From Cepaea nemoralis (lineage: Eukaryota; Mollusca; Gastropoda; Stylommatophora; Helicidae), in the NCBI GenBank assembly GCA_014155875.1, contig JACEFZ010014488.1:62001-126000 (forward strand): a DNA stretch of 64,000 nt, read 5' to 3'. Positions 12,101 to 27,100 of the stretch are shown here, piece after piece; position 1 is the first letter of the stretch, and every line of letters starts with the position of its first letter. The notes under the pieces are model-generated. The model was not told where the DNA came from. It was given only the letters and a program-made list of their open reading frames with translations, and made no database searches. Made by a program: the position numbers and the translations under genes.

Positions 12101-15100
12101 TCTTCTTACCACTAAACAATACCCTTCATATTGTTTCAGAACATACCCACACAAGACTGTATTTTAACAAATGATAAAATAAAACATTTAATACAGAAAT
12201 TGTCACGTGTGTGTGTGTGCACTGTTTGCGTGTGGAAATATGTAGTATTTTCTATGGTGTATGCGAGAATAGATTAGTGAGCTCAGGATCGTTCTTCATC
12301 ATGTTAGGCCATGCCACATCACACCACAGTAAGTTCAGAACAGGTCTCACCGAATGAAGCCTCAATCCGGACAATGGTTGACTTCTTGGAGTTAATCATA
12401 TATATAGTCTGGGTGACTGTTCTCCACTACTGAATATGGTATACCAAAGTCCACAAGTTCAGAACCCCCGATGTATTTAATGTGTCTATAACGATCCTGG
12501 AACCTAGGAATCTCGGCACTTCTCTCACACGACTCCCCAAGAAACAAACTGATGATGTCTGTTCGAGTAAGTTCCTCCTGTATGTTTGTACAAGTTTACT
12601 GAACAGGTTTCCTCACCATTATGCCTTCTCTATATAATAATGTTATTGTCCTGAGAAGTAATCACCATTATACCTTCTCTATATAATAATGTTATTGTTC
12701 TGAGAATTCATCACTGTTAATATGAATCCGCCTTTTCAGTACCTCAGTCACTGCCAACCAGCCCTTTTTATGTTAAACACTCTGGGCTTTGATGAGGCCA
12801 TGATTGGTGGAACGGTGTCCCATTGCCGACACCATTTAACATAACTTCACTCAGTGTGACTGCTATTTTTCCTCCTCTCCCAGCTGTCCTTAATTTCTCC
12901 GGTACAGTAAAATATCACTCAGTGTGACTGGCTTTGTCTACACCTCGTAGTAATACTTCCTTTCTTTTATACCGTTGAACCTGTAGAGAATAGAACATTC
13001 GGTGAGAGAAAAACCCTATTCCAATCCACTATATGTGATTATAGGCCAAAGGCCACTCAGACATGTGTCCTAGTTAATCTAGAACTACCCTCTGACATCA
13101 AGGCAGAGTCGTTCGTCACATTTGGGTGATAAGGGAAAGGAAAGACCAAACGGAAAAACACAGGAGCCCCAGTAGGCCTCACTACCGGAATATCCCACCA
13201 TTTACATTTCCCCTATTCCCCCAGCCATCCCATTACACTGGTCTTACCCTGCCGAGTGAAATGATATATAACTCTACCTCTTTTAAGCTAGGCATCAGCC
13301 AGCTGCGGCCGACGCTCCTAGATTACTTTCTCCCAACACACTATCACTAAGTTCCAGTCATAACTCTATTTATAAATTAACTACCTTATGCTAGTGTTCC
13401 GAGTTTGAATTCACAATTCACAACATGAAAAACACTGTCCCTTGTTTCCAGACAACATGGGGACACTGTGAATCCATTCTCCATTCGAATTGGAACACAC
13501 AAACACTCCCGTTATCTGTAATTCGTAAACAGACTGAACACAGATTCCGTCAACTCCCCCCAACCAAAATGTTGCACGAGTGACGTCACTCACGTGACCG
13601 GACTTCAATCAAGAAAGCACCGCCTCCCCCTTCTCCATTCTGCTGAGATCCGGGCAAACAGAATGCCGAATTCCTTTGATGCCGGGCAAATTAACCTGCC
13701 GCCAATTTTCTTTGATTGGGGGACTTCTCAGGGAATCCCGGTCGTGTTTGAAACTGGGAACATATTTACCGACATCAAATAGTTGTGGCGCCTAGCGATA
13801 GCGGCTTTCAGGCCTTTCATCAATCTGGATCGAAATCCTTCAGTATTATGTGACAGGCATACAGAGCTGTCATAGCATTAGAACATGTGTTTTATGCAAA
13901 AGGAAATAACACTTGTACCAAACTTACAATATGTAACTCTAATGCTAAATCAGTACTGCTGTAGGGATAAGAAAAATGGAGAATGACTAAAACAGTTACT
14001 AGTAAGCTACAAACATTCGTTAACTGGTGCTTTCACAGAATAGAAGGAACCACTATTGTGAAGTCATGGAGGAGAAGTAAACAGATCCTAGCAAATCAAG
14101 TAGTGAGAGAAGGACACTAGCACACTGAGATCACCTGACAGCAGCATAACTAGCCAGTCCTGGCTCTGGAACACATAGGGCAAACACACAGTAGAGATGG
14201 AACACATAGGGCAAACACACAGTAGAGATAGCTACCAGTATATTGAACAGAGCATTAGAGGCAGACATAAATATGGAGGACATATAGGGAGCTGCAGGGC
14301 ATAGCACAGGATAGGACTGGTATTTGTCCATCAAGTGTTGTGATGACCATTCATTTCATCCAGTGAGGTAGAACGGTTTGAGCCATGAGTTCTAAGATGG
14401 CTGGCAAGGCCTGTTTGGGCTCAAAATGTTCCAATCCAAACCAGTGTAGTGAGAATGTTTCTCAAATCTAACCACAACCTCACATCTGTGTGGTGAGAAT
14501 GTTTCTCACATCTGTGTGGTGAGAATGTTCCTCACATCTGTGTGGTGAGAATGTTCCTAATATCTGTGTGGTGAGAATGTTCCTCACATCTGTGTGGTGA
14601 GAATGTTCCTCACATCAGTGTGGTGAGAATGTTCCCCCATATCTGTGTGGTGAGAATGTTCCCCCATATATGTGTGGTGAGAATGTTCCTCACATCTGTG
14701 GTGAGAATTTCCTCACATCAGTGTAGTAAGAATGTTTCCCATATCTGTGTGTTGAGAATGTTCCCCACATATTGTGAAATATCATTGCTGAAGACCATGT
14801 GTCTTGTGTCCACAGAAAGCCTTGTTACATGGGAGCCAGTCAGACGAGCTGCTGCAGTTGCCTTCAGGTGAGAACACGATGCTTTCATCAGGCAGGACAT
14901 CTCTCTCATCACCAAATCATTCTCCATCCATGACCAGTTCCTTTGCCTCATACATTGTCCTGCCCAGGCTGTCTTCACTGTCCTGTCCTGCCCCAGCTGT
15001 CTTCACTGTCCTGTCCTGCCCCTGCTGTCTTCACTGTCCAGTGTCCATCTACATGCTGGTCAACCCCCAGCCTCTTCTACCAGGCCCTACACCTTCCATC

Positions 15101-18100
15101 ACCGTTCTCTCCCAGCCCCTGTGGTTTTTAATATGGCCAATGGTAGGTCAGCATGGCTGAATGGATAAGAACATGTGTTATTAAACATACCGTGTGCTGA
15201 GGTAAGGGGTTAAACCCCTACAGTGGACAGTTGGACTAAAATGTTGACCTGTCGTCCTTGACTTGGGGACGTAAATTACAAGTACCTCTGAAGTCAGAGT
15301 GGGTTCGTCTGATGGCGAGGGACACTGTTAATAGGGAAAGCTAATCCACACACAAAATTCAGTCCAGCACAACTAGAAGTAGCATGTATGGACTATGCTT
15401 GTGTTCAAAGCGCGCAAGTGCAAAAAGAAAATATGGCCAATGTATTTCAGTTCTGAGGCATGTTGTTGACCTATGATGTTCAGATTCTTGTAGGATGTCA
15501 GTTCTGAGGCATATTGATGACCTACAATCTTCAGATTCTTGTAGGATGTCAGTTCTGAGGCATGTTGTTGACCTACGATGTTCAGATTCTTGTAGGATGT
15601 CAGTTCTGAGGCATATTGTTGACCTACGATGTTCAGATTCTTGTAGGATGTCAGTTCTGAGGCATATTGTTGACCTACGATGTTCAGATTCTTGTAGGAT
15701 GTCAGTTCTGAGGTATGTTGTTGACCTGCGATCTTCAGATTCTTGTAGGATGTCAGTTCTGAGGCATATTGTTGACCTACGATGTTCAGATTCTTGTAGG
15801 ATGTCAGTTCTGAGGCATATTGTTGACCTACGATGTTCAGATTCTTGTAGGATGTCAGTTCTGAGGTATGTTGTTGACCTGCGATCTTCAGATTCTTGTA
15901 GGATGTCAGTTCTGAGGCATATTGTTGACCTACGATGTTCAGATTCTTGTAGGATGTCAGTTCTGAGGCATATTGATGACCTACAATCTTCAGATTCTTG
16001 TAGGATGTCAGTTCTGAGGCATGTTGTTGACCTACGATGTTCAGATTCTTGTAGGATGTCAGTTCTGAGGCATATTGTTGACCTGCGATGTTCAGATTCT
16101 TGTAGGATGTCAGTTCTGAGGCATGTTGTTGACCTATGATGTTCAGATTCTTGTAGGATGTCAGTTCTGAGGCATATTGTTGACCTACGATGTTCAGATT
16201 CTTGTAGGATGTCAGTTCTGAGGCATATTGTTGACCTACGATGTTCAGATTCTTGTAGGATGTCAGTTCTGAGGCATGTTGTTGACCTGCGATCTTCAGA
16301 TTCTTGTAGGATATCAGTTCTGAGGCATATTGTTGACCTACGATGTTCAGATTCTTGTAGGATGTCAGTTCTGAGGCATATTGTTGACCTACGATGTTCA
16401 GATTCTTGTAGGATGTCAGTTCTGAGGTATGTTGTTGACCTGCGATCTTCAGATTCTTGTAGGATGTCAGTTCTGAGGCATATTGTTGACCTACGATGTT
16501 CAGATTCTTGTAGGATGTCAGTTCTGAGGCATATTGTTGACCTAGGATGTTCAGATTCTTGTAAGATGTCAGTTCTGAGGCATATTGTTGACCTACGATG
16601 TTCAGATTCTTGTAGGATGTCAGTTCTGAGGCATGTTGTTGACCTATGATCTTCAGATTCTTGTAGGATATCAGTTCTGAGGCATATTGTTGACCTACAA
16701 TCTTCAGATTCTTGTAGGATGTCAGTGTTTGTCTTCACAGCCTGAGATTCCCAGAATTCTGTCACATTTAAGATGAAGGGATGATAATGACAACCAGAAA
16801 AAACAAACAGTAGATGCATTTGTGGCTAGCTGTATTCACTGCTTCTTCAAAGCAGCACATATTTATGCTACTGTAATCTATTACACTGTCCTTCATGTTA
16901 ATTTGCTCAGTACATACTCACATATGAAATGTTAATTGTCATGTCATAAATCTAGCTTTTTTTGCCACCCATGAAATGGTTGTGACAGTTCCACCTTAAC
17001 TGCCATAACCACATAAGAAATGTACATATAGATATTTCACAGGGTGTCAGTTTTCTCATTGTTGGAACTGTCAGGTCAGCTGCAAGAAGACATAGCTGGG
17101 GCATTAGGATTGCTGTACTGTAAATATAGTCTGCTGTTGTGTATCCACACTAGTGGTAGAGGGTTGACATGTTGTATATCCACACACTAGTGGTAGAGGG
17201 TTGACATGTTGTATATCCACACACTAGTGGTAGAGGGTTGACATGTTGTATATCCACACACTAGTGGTAGAGGGTTGACATGTTGTATATCCACACTGTA
17301 ATGATAGAAGGCTGACATGTTGTATATCCACACTGTAATGATAGAAGGCTGACATGTTCTGTATCCAAACTATAGTGGTAGAGGGTTGACATGTGTATCC
17401 AGACTGAAGTGGTATAGGGTTAACATGTGTATCCACACTCAAGTGGTAGAGGACTGGCTTGTTGTGTATCCACACTAGTGGTAGAGGGTTGGCATGTTGT
17501 GTATCCACACTAGTGATTAAGGGCTGGCATGTTGTGTATCCACACTAGTGGTAGAGGGCTGGCATGTTGTGTATCCACACTGTAGTGGTAGAGGGCTGGC
17601 ATGTTGTGTATCCACACTAGTGGTAGAAGGTTTACATGTGTATCCACACTAGTGGTAGAGGGTTGACATATATGTATTCACACTGTACTCATAGATGGGC
17701 TGACATGTTGTGTATCCACACTAGTGGTAGAGGGCTGGCATGTTGTGTATCCACACTGCAGTGGTAGAGGGTTGACATGTTGTGTATCCACACTGTAGTG
17801 GTAGAGGGTTGACATGTTGTGTATCCACACTAGAGGTGGAGGGGTAACATGTTGTGTATCCACACTGTAGTGGTAGAGGGTTAACATGTTGTGTATCCAC
17901 ACTGTAGTGGTAGAGGGTTGACATGTTGTGTATCCACACTGCAGTGGTAGAGGGTTGACATGTTGTGTATCCACACTGTAGTGGTAGAGGGTTGACATGT
18001 TGTGTATCCACACTATAGTGGTAGAGGGCTGACATGATGTGTATCCACACTGTAGTGGTAGAGGGTTGACATGTTGTGTATCCACACTAGAGGTGGAGGG

Positions 18101-21100
18101 GTGACATGTTGTGTATCCACACTAGAGGTGGAGGGGTGACATGTTGTGTATCCACACTAGAGGTAGAGGGTTGACAAGTTGTGTATCCACACTAGAGGTG
18201 GAGGGGTGACATGTTGTGTATCCACACTGTAGTGGTAGAGGGTTGACATGTTGTGTATCCACGCTGCAGTGGTAGAGGTTGACATGTTGTGTATCCACAC
18301 TGTAGTGGTAGAGGGTTGACATGTTGCGTATCCACACTAGTGGTAGAGGGTTGACATGTGTATCCACACTGTAGTGGTAGAGGGCTGACATGATGTGTAT
18401 CCACACTGTAGTGGTAGAGGGCTGACATGTTGTGTATCCACACTATATTTGTAGAGGGTTGACATGTTGTGTATCCACACTATATTGGTAGAGGGTTAGC
18501 ATGTTGTGTATCCACACTATATTGGTAGAGGGCTGGCATGTTGTGTATCCACACTAGTGGTAGAGGGCTGGCATGTTGTGTATCCACACTGTAGTGGTAG
18601 AGGTGTGACATGTTGTGTATCCACACTGTAGTGGTAGAGGGTTGACATGTTGTGTATCCACACTGTAGTGGTAGAGGGTTGACATGTGTATCCACACTGT
18701 AGTGGTAGAGGGTTGACATGTGTATCCACACTGTAGTGGTAGAGGGTTGACATGTTGTGTATCCACACTGTAGTGGTAGAGGGGTGACGTGTTGTGTATC
18801 CACACTAGAGGTGGAGGGGTGACATATTGTGTATCCACACTAGAGGTGGAGGGGTGACATGTTGTGTATCCACACTAGAGGTAGAGGGTTGACATGTTGT
18901 GTATCCACACTAGAGGTGGAGGGGTGACATGTTGTGTATCCACACTGCAGTGGTAGAGGGTTGACATGTTGTGTATCCACACTGTAGTGGTAGAGGGTTG
19001 ACATGTTGTGTATCCACACTGTAGTGGTAGAGGGTTGACATGTTGTGTATCCACACTGCAGTGGTAGAGGGTTGACATGTTGTGTATCCACACTATATTG
19101 GTAGCGGGCTGGCATGTTGTGTATCCACACTAGTGGTAGAGGGCTGGCATGTTGTGTATCCACACTGCAGTGGTAGAGGGTTGACATGTTGTGTATCCAC
19201 ACTGTAGTGGTAGAGGGCTGGCATATATGTATCCACACTAGTTGTAGAGGGGCTGACATGTGTATCCACACTGTAGTGGTAGAGGGGCTGACATGTGTAT
19301 CCACACTGTAGTGGTTGCACCCCAAGCGAGAATCATACCCCAGGTTCGAAAGCAAAAAGAAGAAGAAAATAGGCATACGACATCACAACATACTTTGAAG
19401 GACAATACACAGAACCCTTTGTTACTGACGAAAGACTGTAAGGGGCTGACATGTGTATCCACACTGTAGTGGTAGAGGGGCTGACATGTTGTGTATCCAG
19501 ACTGTAGTGGTAGAGGGGCTGACATGTTATGTATCCAGACTGTAGTGGTAGAGGGACTGACATGTTGTGTATCCAGACTGTAGTGGTAGAGGGACTGACA
19601 TGTTGTGTATCCAGACTGTAGTGGTAGAGGGGCTGACATGTTGTGTATCCAGACTGTAGTGGTAGAGGGGCTGACATGTTGTGTATCCAGACTGTAGTGG
19701 TAGAGGGGCTGACATGTTGTGTATCCAGACTGTAGTGGTAGAGGGACTGACATGTTGTGTATCCAGACTGTAGTGGTAGAGGGGCTGACATGTGTATCCA
19801 GACTGTAGTGGTAGAGGGGCTGACATGTGTATCCAGACTGTAGTGGTAGAGGGGCTGACATGTTGTGTATCCAGACTGTAGTGGTAGAGGGTTGACATGT
19901 TGTGTATCCACACTGTAGTCATAGAGGGTTGACATGTTGTGCATCCACACTGTAGTGGTAGAGGGGCTGACATGTTGTGTATCCACACTGAAGTGGCAGA
20001 GGGTTGACATAGTCCAGTGACTCAAGTGCATTGTAACGTAGGTATTGGCAGGGTATTCTGTGTCAGACAGTCAGGAGATTTGAACCAGACAAAGCCGTAC
20101 ACAAACCTGTTATCTTGTATGTAGACTGGAGAAAGTCAAAGGCTAAGGAAAGCAAAACAAAATGCTTGTGTCAATAAGATGTACAGAGCCACAGGCTTAA
20201 CGAAAGCTTTATGATGAAATAATATTGGATGTTGAAACACATGGGGTGCAGTGTCGTATTATTATTTTTATCAACACTTCCAGGTTACAAAACTGTAGAG
20301 TTGACCGATGAACAGAAGAGAAGACGTCAAGAAAAGGCAAGAAGGAGACGGCAACAAGCAAATGAAAAAATTGAAAATGATAAAGTAAGTCGTACAGTTT
20401 TGTGTGCTGACTCTATTTCAGGGTTTTCGTTTCTCCATGGCTTCAGTTGGTAGAAAGAATTAAATGATTTTGACATTTAGCTAGAATGGAACAAGATCAA
20501 CTAGCAGCCAGAACGTTCTACATGATTGCATCAGGATACACATAAACTGTTTGCTCAATTAACATTAAAAGCTGAGAACACATATATTGTTTGTTGAATT
20601 AACATTGAAAGCTGAGAACACATATATTGTTTGTTGAATTAACATTGAAAGCTGAGAACACTATATTGTTTGTTGAATTAACATTGAAAGCGGGACGCAG
20701 AGGTGTTTCCAAGGCACCAGGGCCAGGTTCTATACTGGCCAAGACCTACCAACACGTCCTAGTCGTGCGTCCTGGGCAACAGGCCCCGTCAGGGTCCTGG
20801 CTAACGTAGTAGGATCGCTGATTCTTCCGAAGTCGGAGAGTATCTGCCTGCACGGCGAGGAGCCACCAGTCTGCACACCAATAAGCCAAATATGGGACAA
20901 TGGATACTCACGCAAACCTCAGTCCGGTATGACATCACACTGATGTTGGACAACAGGATGTCTTCATCCGACATACAGGACTTCACGCTGGAGTTCACAG
21001 CCAGCAAACGTAAGCAAGCAACTTGAAAGCTGAGAACACTATATTGTTTGTTGGATTAACACTGAAAGCTGAGAACACTATATTGTTTGCTCAGTTAACA

Positions 21101-24100
21101 TTGAAAGCTGAGAACACTATATTGTTTGCTCAGTTAACACTGAAAGCTGAGAACACAATATTGTTTGCTCAGTTAACATTGAAAGCTGAGAACACTATAT
21201 TGTTTGCTCAGTTAACATTGAAAGCTGAGAACACTATATTGTTTGCTCAATTAACATTGAAAGCTGAGAACACCTATATTGTTTGCTCAGTTAACATTGA
21301 AAGCTGAGAACACTATATTGTTTGCTCAATTAACACTGAAAGCTAAGAACACATGTATTGTATTGTCTCCTCCATAATCACTAAAAGCTAAGAACACATG
21401 TATTGTTACCTCCATAATCATTAAAAGCTAAGAACACAAGTATTGTATTGTTTCCTCCATAATCACTAAAAGCTAAGAACACATGTATTGTTTCCTCCAT
21501 AATCACTAAAAGCTAAGAACACATGTATTGTATTGTTTCCTCCATAATCACTAAAAGCTAAGAACACATGTATTGTATTGTTTCCTCCATAATCACTAAA
21601 AGCTAAGAACACATGTATTGTATTGTTTCCTCCATAATCACTAAAAGCTAAGAACACATGTATTGTTTCCTCCATAATCACTAAAAGCTAAGAACACATG
21701 TATTGCTTCCTCAATTGTCATTGAAAGCTGAGAACACATACATTCTTTCCTGCAGAATCTAACTGTTGATAAACTTCTGAAGAAGCAAGACAGCAAGAAC
21801 AAAAGGGTTGCCAAGGTAGGCAGTGTTTGTTTGTGTGTCTTTGTTTTGTTAGAATTCATTTGTGGCTTCACCAGGTGGATTACACTGCATTTTATTTTCC
21901 CAAGCATTTATATGAAATCTGCCTTTCCTGTCTTAATATTGCCTCCAGCCTCCCTACGAGGAAGCAGATTTGTGTCACAAAAAGCATCACACATTGTACA
22001 AACTTAAGTGACGACACCCAGCAGTCTCAGAAAATATGACATGTGTGAACTGAAATTGAGCAGGGAGACACCCAAGTGTGGCGTAGGTCTCTAATATATG
22101 TCAAAGTGTCAATTGGTGAAATTGGAGCACATACAGAACGAGGCTATGCGGGTAATTCTGGGATGCACCAGAGACACCCAAGTGGTGTGTATGCATTACA
22201 TCCTTGGTTTTCCGACTGTTGCTGGTAGGCTCAAGGAGATGCAGGCGAAGGCATACCTCAGAGTAGCTGCAAGCACAGATCACCTGTTGCATGAGGCACT
22301 GGATGCAGTTAAGGGTCAGCGACTGATAAAGAGGGAAATCATGGATGGCTCAGGCGGAGGATACGATCAGACGGGTGTGCATCTTGGAGAACATTAGGCG
22401 AGGAGAGGAGTGGGTCAAGAGTGCCAGCGGAGCAGTCAGACTTCTGCAGAGTTATAATCACATTGAGCCGGGAGTGCAGGGAGTGGCCAGCAGGGGCCAC
22501 GGAAGTGGAAATCCAGCAACTAATTCAGGATAATGCTCGCCCAGGTAATGTGATTATATACACAGATGGTTCGGTGTTGAGAGGTAGTAGAAGTGTCTGG
22601 GGGTTCTTGGCAAAGGCTAATGGTCGACGTTTGGTGCAGGAGAGCCTGGCATATGATACCACAACACATCTAGCTTAAGAATGGAGGTGGAGGCGGTCAG
22701 TGCAGCTTTCCGCTGGATGGAGAATACGATACACACACACATCGTGATTGTAACTGACTCAGAAAGCATGCTGAGTAGGGTGAAGACAGACAAGCTTCGT
22801 GCATAGTGGCTTGGTTTGCTTCGGAAGTCACGGGTGACAAGCATCGTCTGGATCTTTTCTCCGGGGCCTGCTGGTATGCTGGGGAATGAACAGGTGGACA
22901 GATTGGCTGGGTCTGCAAAACTTGGTGGAGTATTGATGCATGACAAGGCAGACGTGGTTGCGGACTTGTGGGAGCACGTGTACACCTCGGAGGAGCAAAT
23001 GGATCACCATGGTCTGGCAAGAATGCGACAGCGAGGAGTGACGAGGGGATCTGGCCGACGATTGACGTTCAGAGGAAAAGCGAGACGGACATATAATCAG
23101 ATTGCTACTGGTACTATTAGTGTTGGAACTCTTCGCTGGCTGCTGAGGATGGGGACGGAGAGCTTATGGGAATGCCCCGAATGCTGTGATGTCGGTTCCT
23201 AAATCAATCAATCAATGAATCTCCGGGATGGTTAACCCGGTCAACAAATGCCCGCAGAAGTCGGATGTGTCGGCCTAACAGCGCAAGAACGCAGCTTTGC
23301 TGTAAACAGGCACAACACAATCACATCCGGCAAAAAAAACAAAAAACTCTGGATGAACGCAGAAGAAGAATCAATCAATCTAATATATGTCAGTGAGACT
23401 TTCATGTGTGGTGTAGGTATCTAATACAAGGAGCTTCTCATAAGTCTTTAGCCTGACCATAAAGGAGCAGGCGGAGAACATTGAAATTTGGCACATGAAT
23501 CGCTCATTCAATTTGTAATATAAATATGAATTATGAATTTCCCTCCTCAACTGGTTTTCCCGATATGGTGCATGGTACAACACACCCTATTGACCAGATC
23601 TGCACATTCAACGGTTTGTCAGAACAATGGAGAAATCGGACACCAGGACTGTGATAAAGTTCTTGATGTTACAGGAAAAACACCTACAGAAATACATAGG
23701 GAGATGGAGCCAGTGTTTGTGGAAGTCTGTCCTTCGTAGGCTTCTGTAAAAAAAATTGGTGTTTGCAGTTTAAGTGTGGCCATTCTTAATTTGCTGATCT
23801 GCCAAGGTCAGAATGACCGTCCTCAGAGTGCAATGATGCAAATGCTGCAAAAGTGAAGAAAATCATAGACCAGTATAGGAAAATGACAATTGCAGAGATA
23901 TCGGGTTCAGCAAAACTGTGTAAGAGTACAGTTTTTAGAATTTTACACAACAGACTGAACATGAGAAAAGTGTGTGCCCGCTGGGTCCCGCGCCTGCTGA
24001 CATGTGAACAGAAACAAACACGGGTTGATTGCTGTGGCCAGTTGCTCAACATGTGGCGGTCAAAAAACATGTTGACGACCATGGTGACGGTAGATGAGAC

Positions 24101-27100
24101 TTGGATTCTCCATTATGACCCAGAATCCATAATTGCCAGCATGCAATGGAAAACCGCAGGCTCGCCAACACAAGTCAAGAGCACAATAATCTGCAAGAAA
24201 AGTGATGCTGACTGTTTTTTTTAAAAATTGGTATGTCAAAGGTGTCATATTGAAAGATTACATGCTTCATGGCAACACGGTTAATGGGCAGTACTATGCA
24301 GATCTCCTTATCAAACTAAGAAAGGCTGTGACCAGAAAATGAGGGATAGCGCGTACGCAAATTCTGCTTTTGCTTCAACACCACGCGCCCTCCCATAAAG
24401 CACGGCTTGTGCTGCAAACTGCCAACGATTTGAATATTGAAATTCTTTCACACCCACCATATTCTTCAGATTTGGCTCCATCAGACTTTTTTCTTTTCTC
24501 AAATCTTAAAAAACAGCTGAAAGGAAATCGTTTTGACAGTGACGAAGATGTCATACCGGCTTGTGATAACTGGTTTAGTTAGAAAAATAGGTTGTTTTAT
24601 TCTTAAGGTCTTTGAGTCAGAGAGACCCCCAAGTGTGGTTTAGGTCTTTAATATATGAGTCATGAAGACCCCCAAGTGTAGTTTAGGTCTCTAATATATG
24701 AGTCATGGAGGCCCCCAAGTGTGGTGTAGGTCTCTAATATATGAGTCATGGAGGCCCCCAAGTGTGGTGTAGGTCTCTAATATATGAGTCATGAAGACCC
24801 CCAAGTGTGGTGTAGGTCTCTAATATATGAGTCATGGAGACCCCCAAGTGTGGTGTAGGTCTCTAATATATGAGTCATGGAGATCCCCAAGTGTGGTGTA
24901 GGTCTCTAATATATGTCATGGAGACCCCCAAGTGTGGTGTAGGTCTCTAATATATGAGTCATGGAGACCCCCAAGTGTGGTGTAGGTCTCTAATATATGA
25001 GTCATGGAGACCCCCAAGTGTGGTGTAGGTCTCTAATATATGAGTCATGGAGACCCCCAAGTGTGGTGTAGGTCTCTAATATATGAGTCATGGAGACCCC
25101 CAAGTGTGGTGTAGGTCTCTAATATATGAGTCATGAAGACCCCCAAGTGTGGTGTAGGTCTCTAATATATGAGTCATGGAGACCCCCAAGTGTGGTGTAG
25201 GTCTCTAATATATGAGTCATGGAGACCCCCAAGTGTGGTGTAGGTCTCTAATATATGAGTCATGGAGGCCCCCAAGTGTGGTGTAGGTCTCTAATATATG
25301 AGTCATGGAGGCCCCCAAGTGTGGTGTAGGTCTCTAATATATGAGTCATGGAGGCCCCCAAGTGTGGTGTAGGTCTCTAATATATGAGTCATGGAGGCCC
25401 CCAAGTGTGGTGTAGGTCTCTAATATATGAGTCATGGAGACCCCCAAGTGTGGTGTAGGTCTCTAATATGTGAGTCATGCTCATTTGTTACCAGGGCTCT
25501 TCAGGGAAGCAAATAATAGCACCGCTGCAACCTGCCAAGCATTTTGTAGGAGGCGGCTACAGAGGGTTGACATGGGGCTGGCGGCCTCATGCCATTGAAG
25601 ACTTAGCTGCAAATTTCAACCAATCAGCAAGGCCCTGGCTAGTTGCCTCTGATTGTTGCCCCTCATAGTTGTATTTTTCCCCTTATAGTTGTATGTTTCC
25701 CCTCATAGTTGTATGTTTCTCCTCATAGTTGTATGTTTCCTTGTGCAGGCTCGAGGTGGCCTCTGTGTTTTTCCCTCATAGTTGTGTGTTTCCATATGCA
25801 GGTTTGAGGTAGCCTCTGTGTTTCTCCTCATAGTTGTATGGTTTCATATGCAGGCTCAAGGTGGCCTCTGTGTTTCCCTTCATAGTTGTATGTTTCTGTG
25901 TGCAGGCTAGAAGTGGCCTCTGTTTTCCTTCATAGTTGTATGTTTCTGTGTGCAGGCTCGAGGTGGCCTCTGTGTTTCCCCTCATAGTTGTGTTTCCATG
26001 TGCAGGCTCGGGGTGGCTTCTGTATTTCCCCTCATAGTTGTATGTTTCTGTGTGCAGGCTCGAGGTGACCTCTGTGTTTCCCCTCATAGTTGTATGTTTC
26101 CCCTCATAGTTGTATGTTTCCCCACATAGTTGTATGTTTCCCCTCATAGTTGTATGTTTTCATATGCAGGTTCGAGGTGGCCTCTGTGTTTCCCCTCATA
26201 GTTGTATGTTTCCATGTGCAGGCTCGAGGTGGCTTCTGTGTTTCCCCTCATAGTTGTATGTTTCTGTGTGCAGGCTCGAGGTGACCTCTGTGTTTCCCCT
26301 CATAGTTGTATGTTTCCCCTCATAGTTGTATGTTTCCATGTGCAGGCTCGAGGTGGCTTCTGTGTTTCTCCTCATAGTTTTATGTTTCTGTGTGCAGGCT
26401 TGAGATGGCCTCTGTGTTTCCCCTCATAGTTGTATGTTTCTGTGTGCAGGCTCGAGGTGACCTCTGTGTTTCCCCTCATAGTTGTATGTTTCCATGTGCA
26501 GGCTCGAGGTGACCTCTGTGTTTCCCCTCATAGTTGTATGTTTCCATGTGCAGGCTCGAGGTGGCCTCTGTGTTTCCCCTCATAGTTGTATGTTTCCATG
26601 TGCAGGCTCGAGGTGGCCTCTGTGTTTCCCCTCATAATTGTATGTTTCCATGTGCAGGCTCGAGGTGGCCTCTGTGTTTCCCCTCATAGTTGTATGTTTC
26701 CATGTGCAGGCTCGAGGTGACCTCTGTGTTTCCCCTCATAGTTGTATGTTTCCATGTGCAGGCTCGAGGTGGCCTCTGTGTTTCCCCTCATAGTTGTATG
26801 TTTCCATGTGCAGGCTCGAGGTGGCCTCTGTGTTTCCCCTCATAGTTGTATGTTTCCATGTGCAGGCTCGAGGTGACCTCTGTGTTTCCCCTCATAGTTG
26901 TATGTTTCCATGTGCAGGCTCGAGGTGACCTCTGTGTTTCCCCTCATAGTTGTATGTTTCCATGTGCAGGCTCGAGGTGACCTCTGTGTTTCCCCTCATA
27001 GTTGTATGTTTCCATGTGCAGGCTCGAGGTGGCCTCTGTGTTTCCCCTCATAGTTGTATGTTTCCATGTGCAGGCTCGAGGTGACCTCTGTGTTTCCCCT

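Noticed and set aside
15359..16819. 486-codon - strand open frame
   Set aside because: Same reason: a 51-bp array read in a stop-free phase, with variation spread over all codon positions.
24605..25478. CRISPR array
   Set aside because: Units are contiguous with no unique spacers, in eukaryotic intron sequence.
25490..25667. Extra INO80B exon after TTTGTTACCAG|GGCTCTTCAG
   Set aside because: The acceptor looks good, but the frame needed after exon 7 stops within ten codons and exon 7 to exon 8 already joins in phase.
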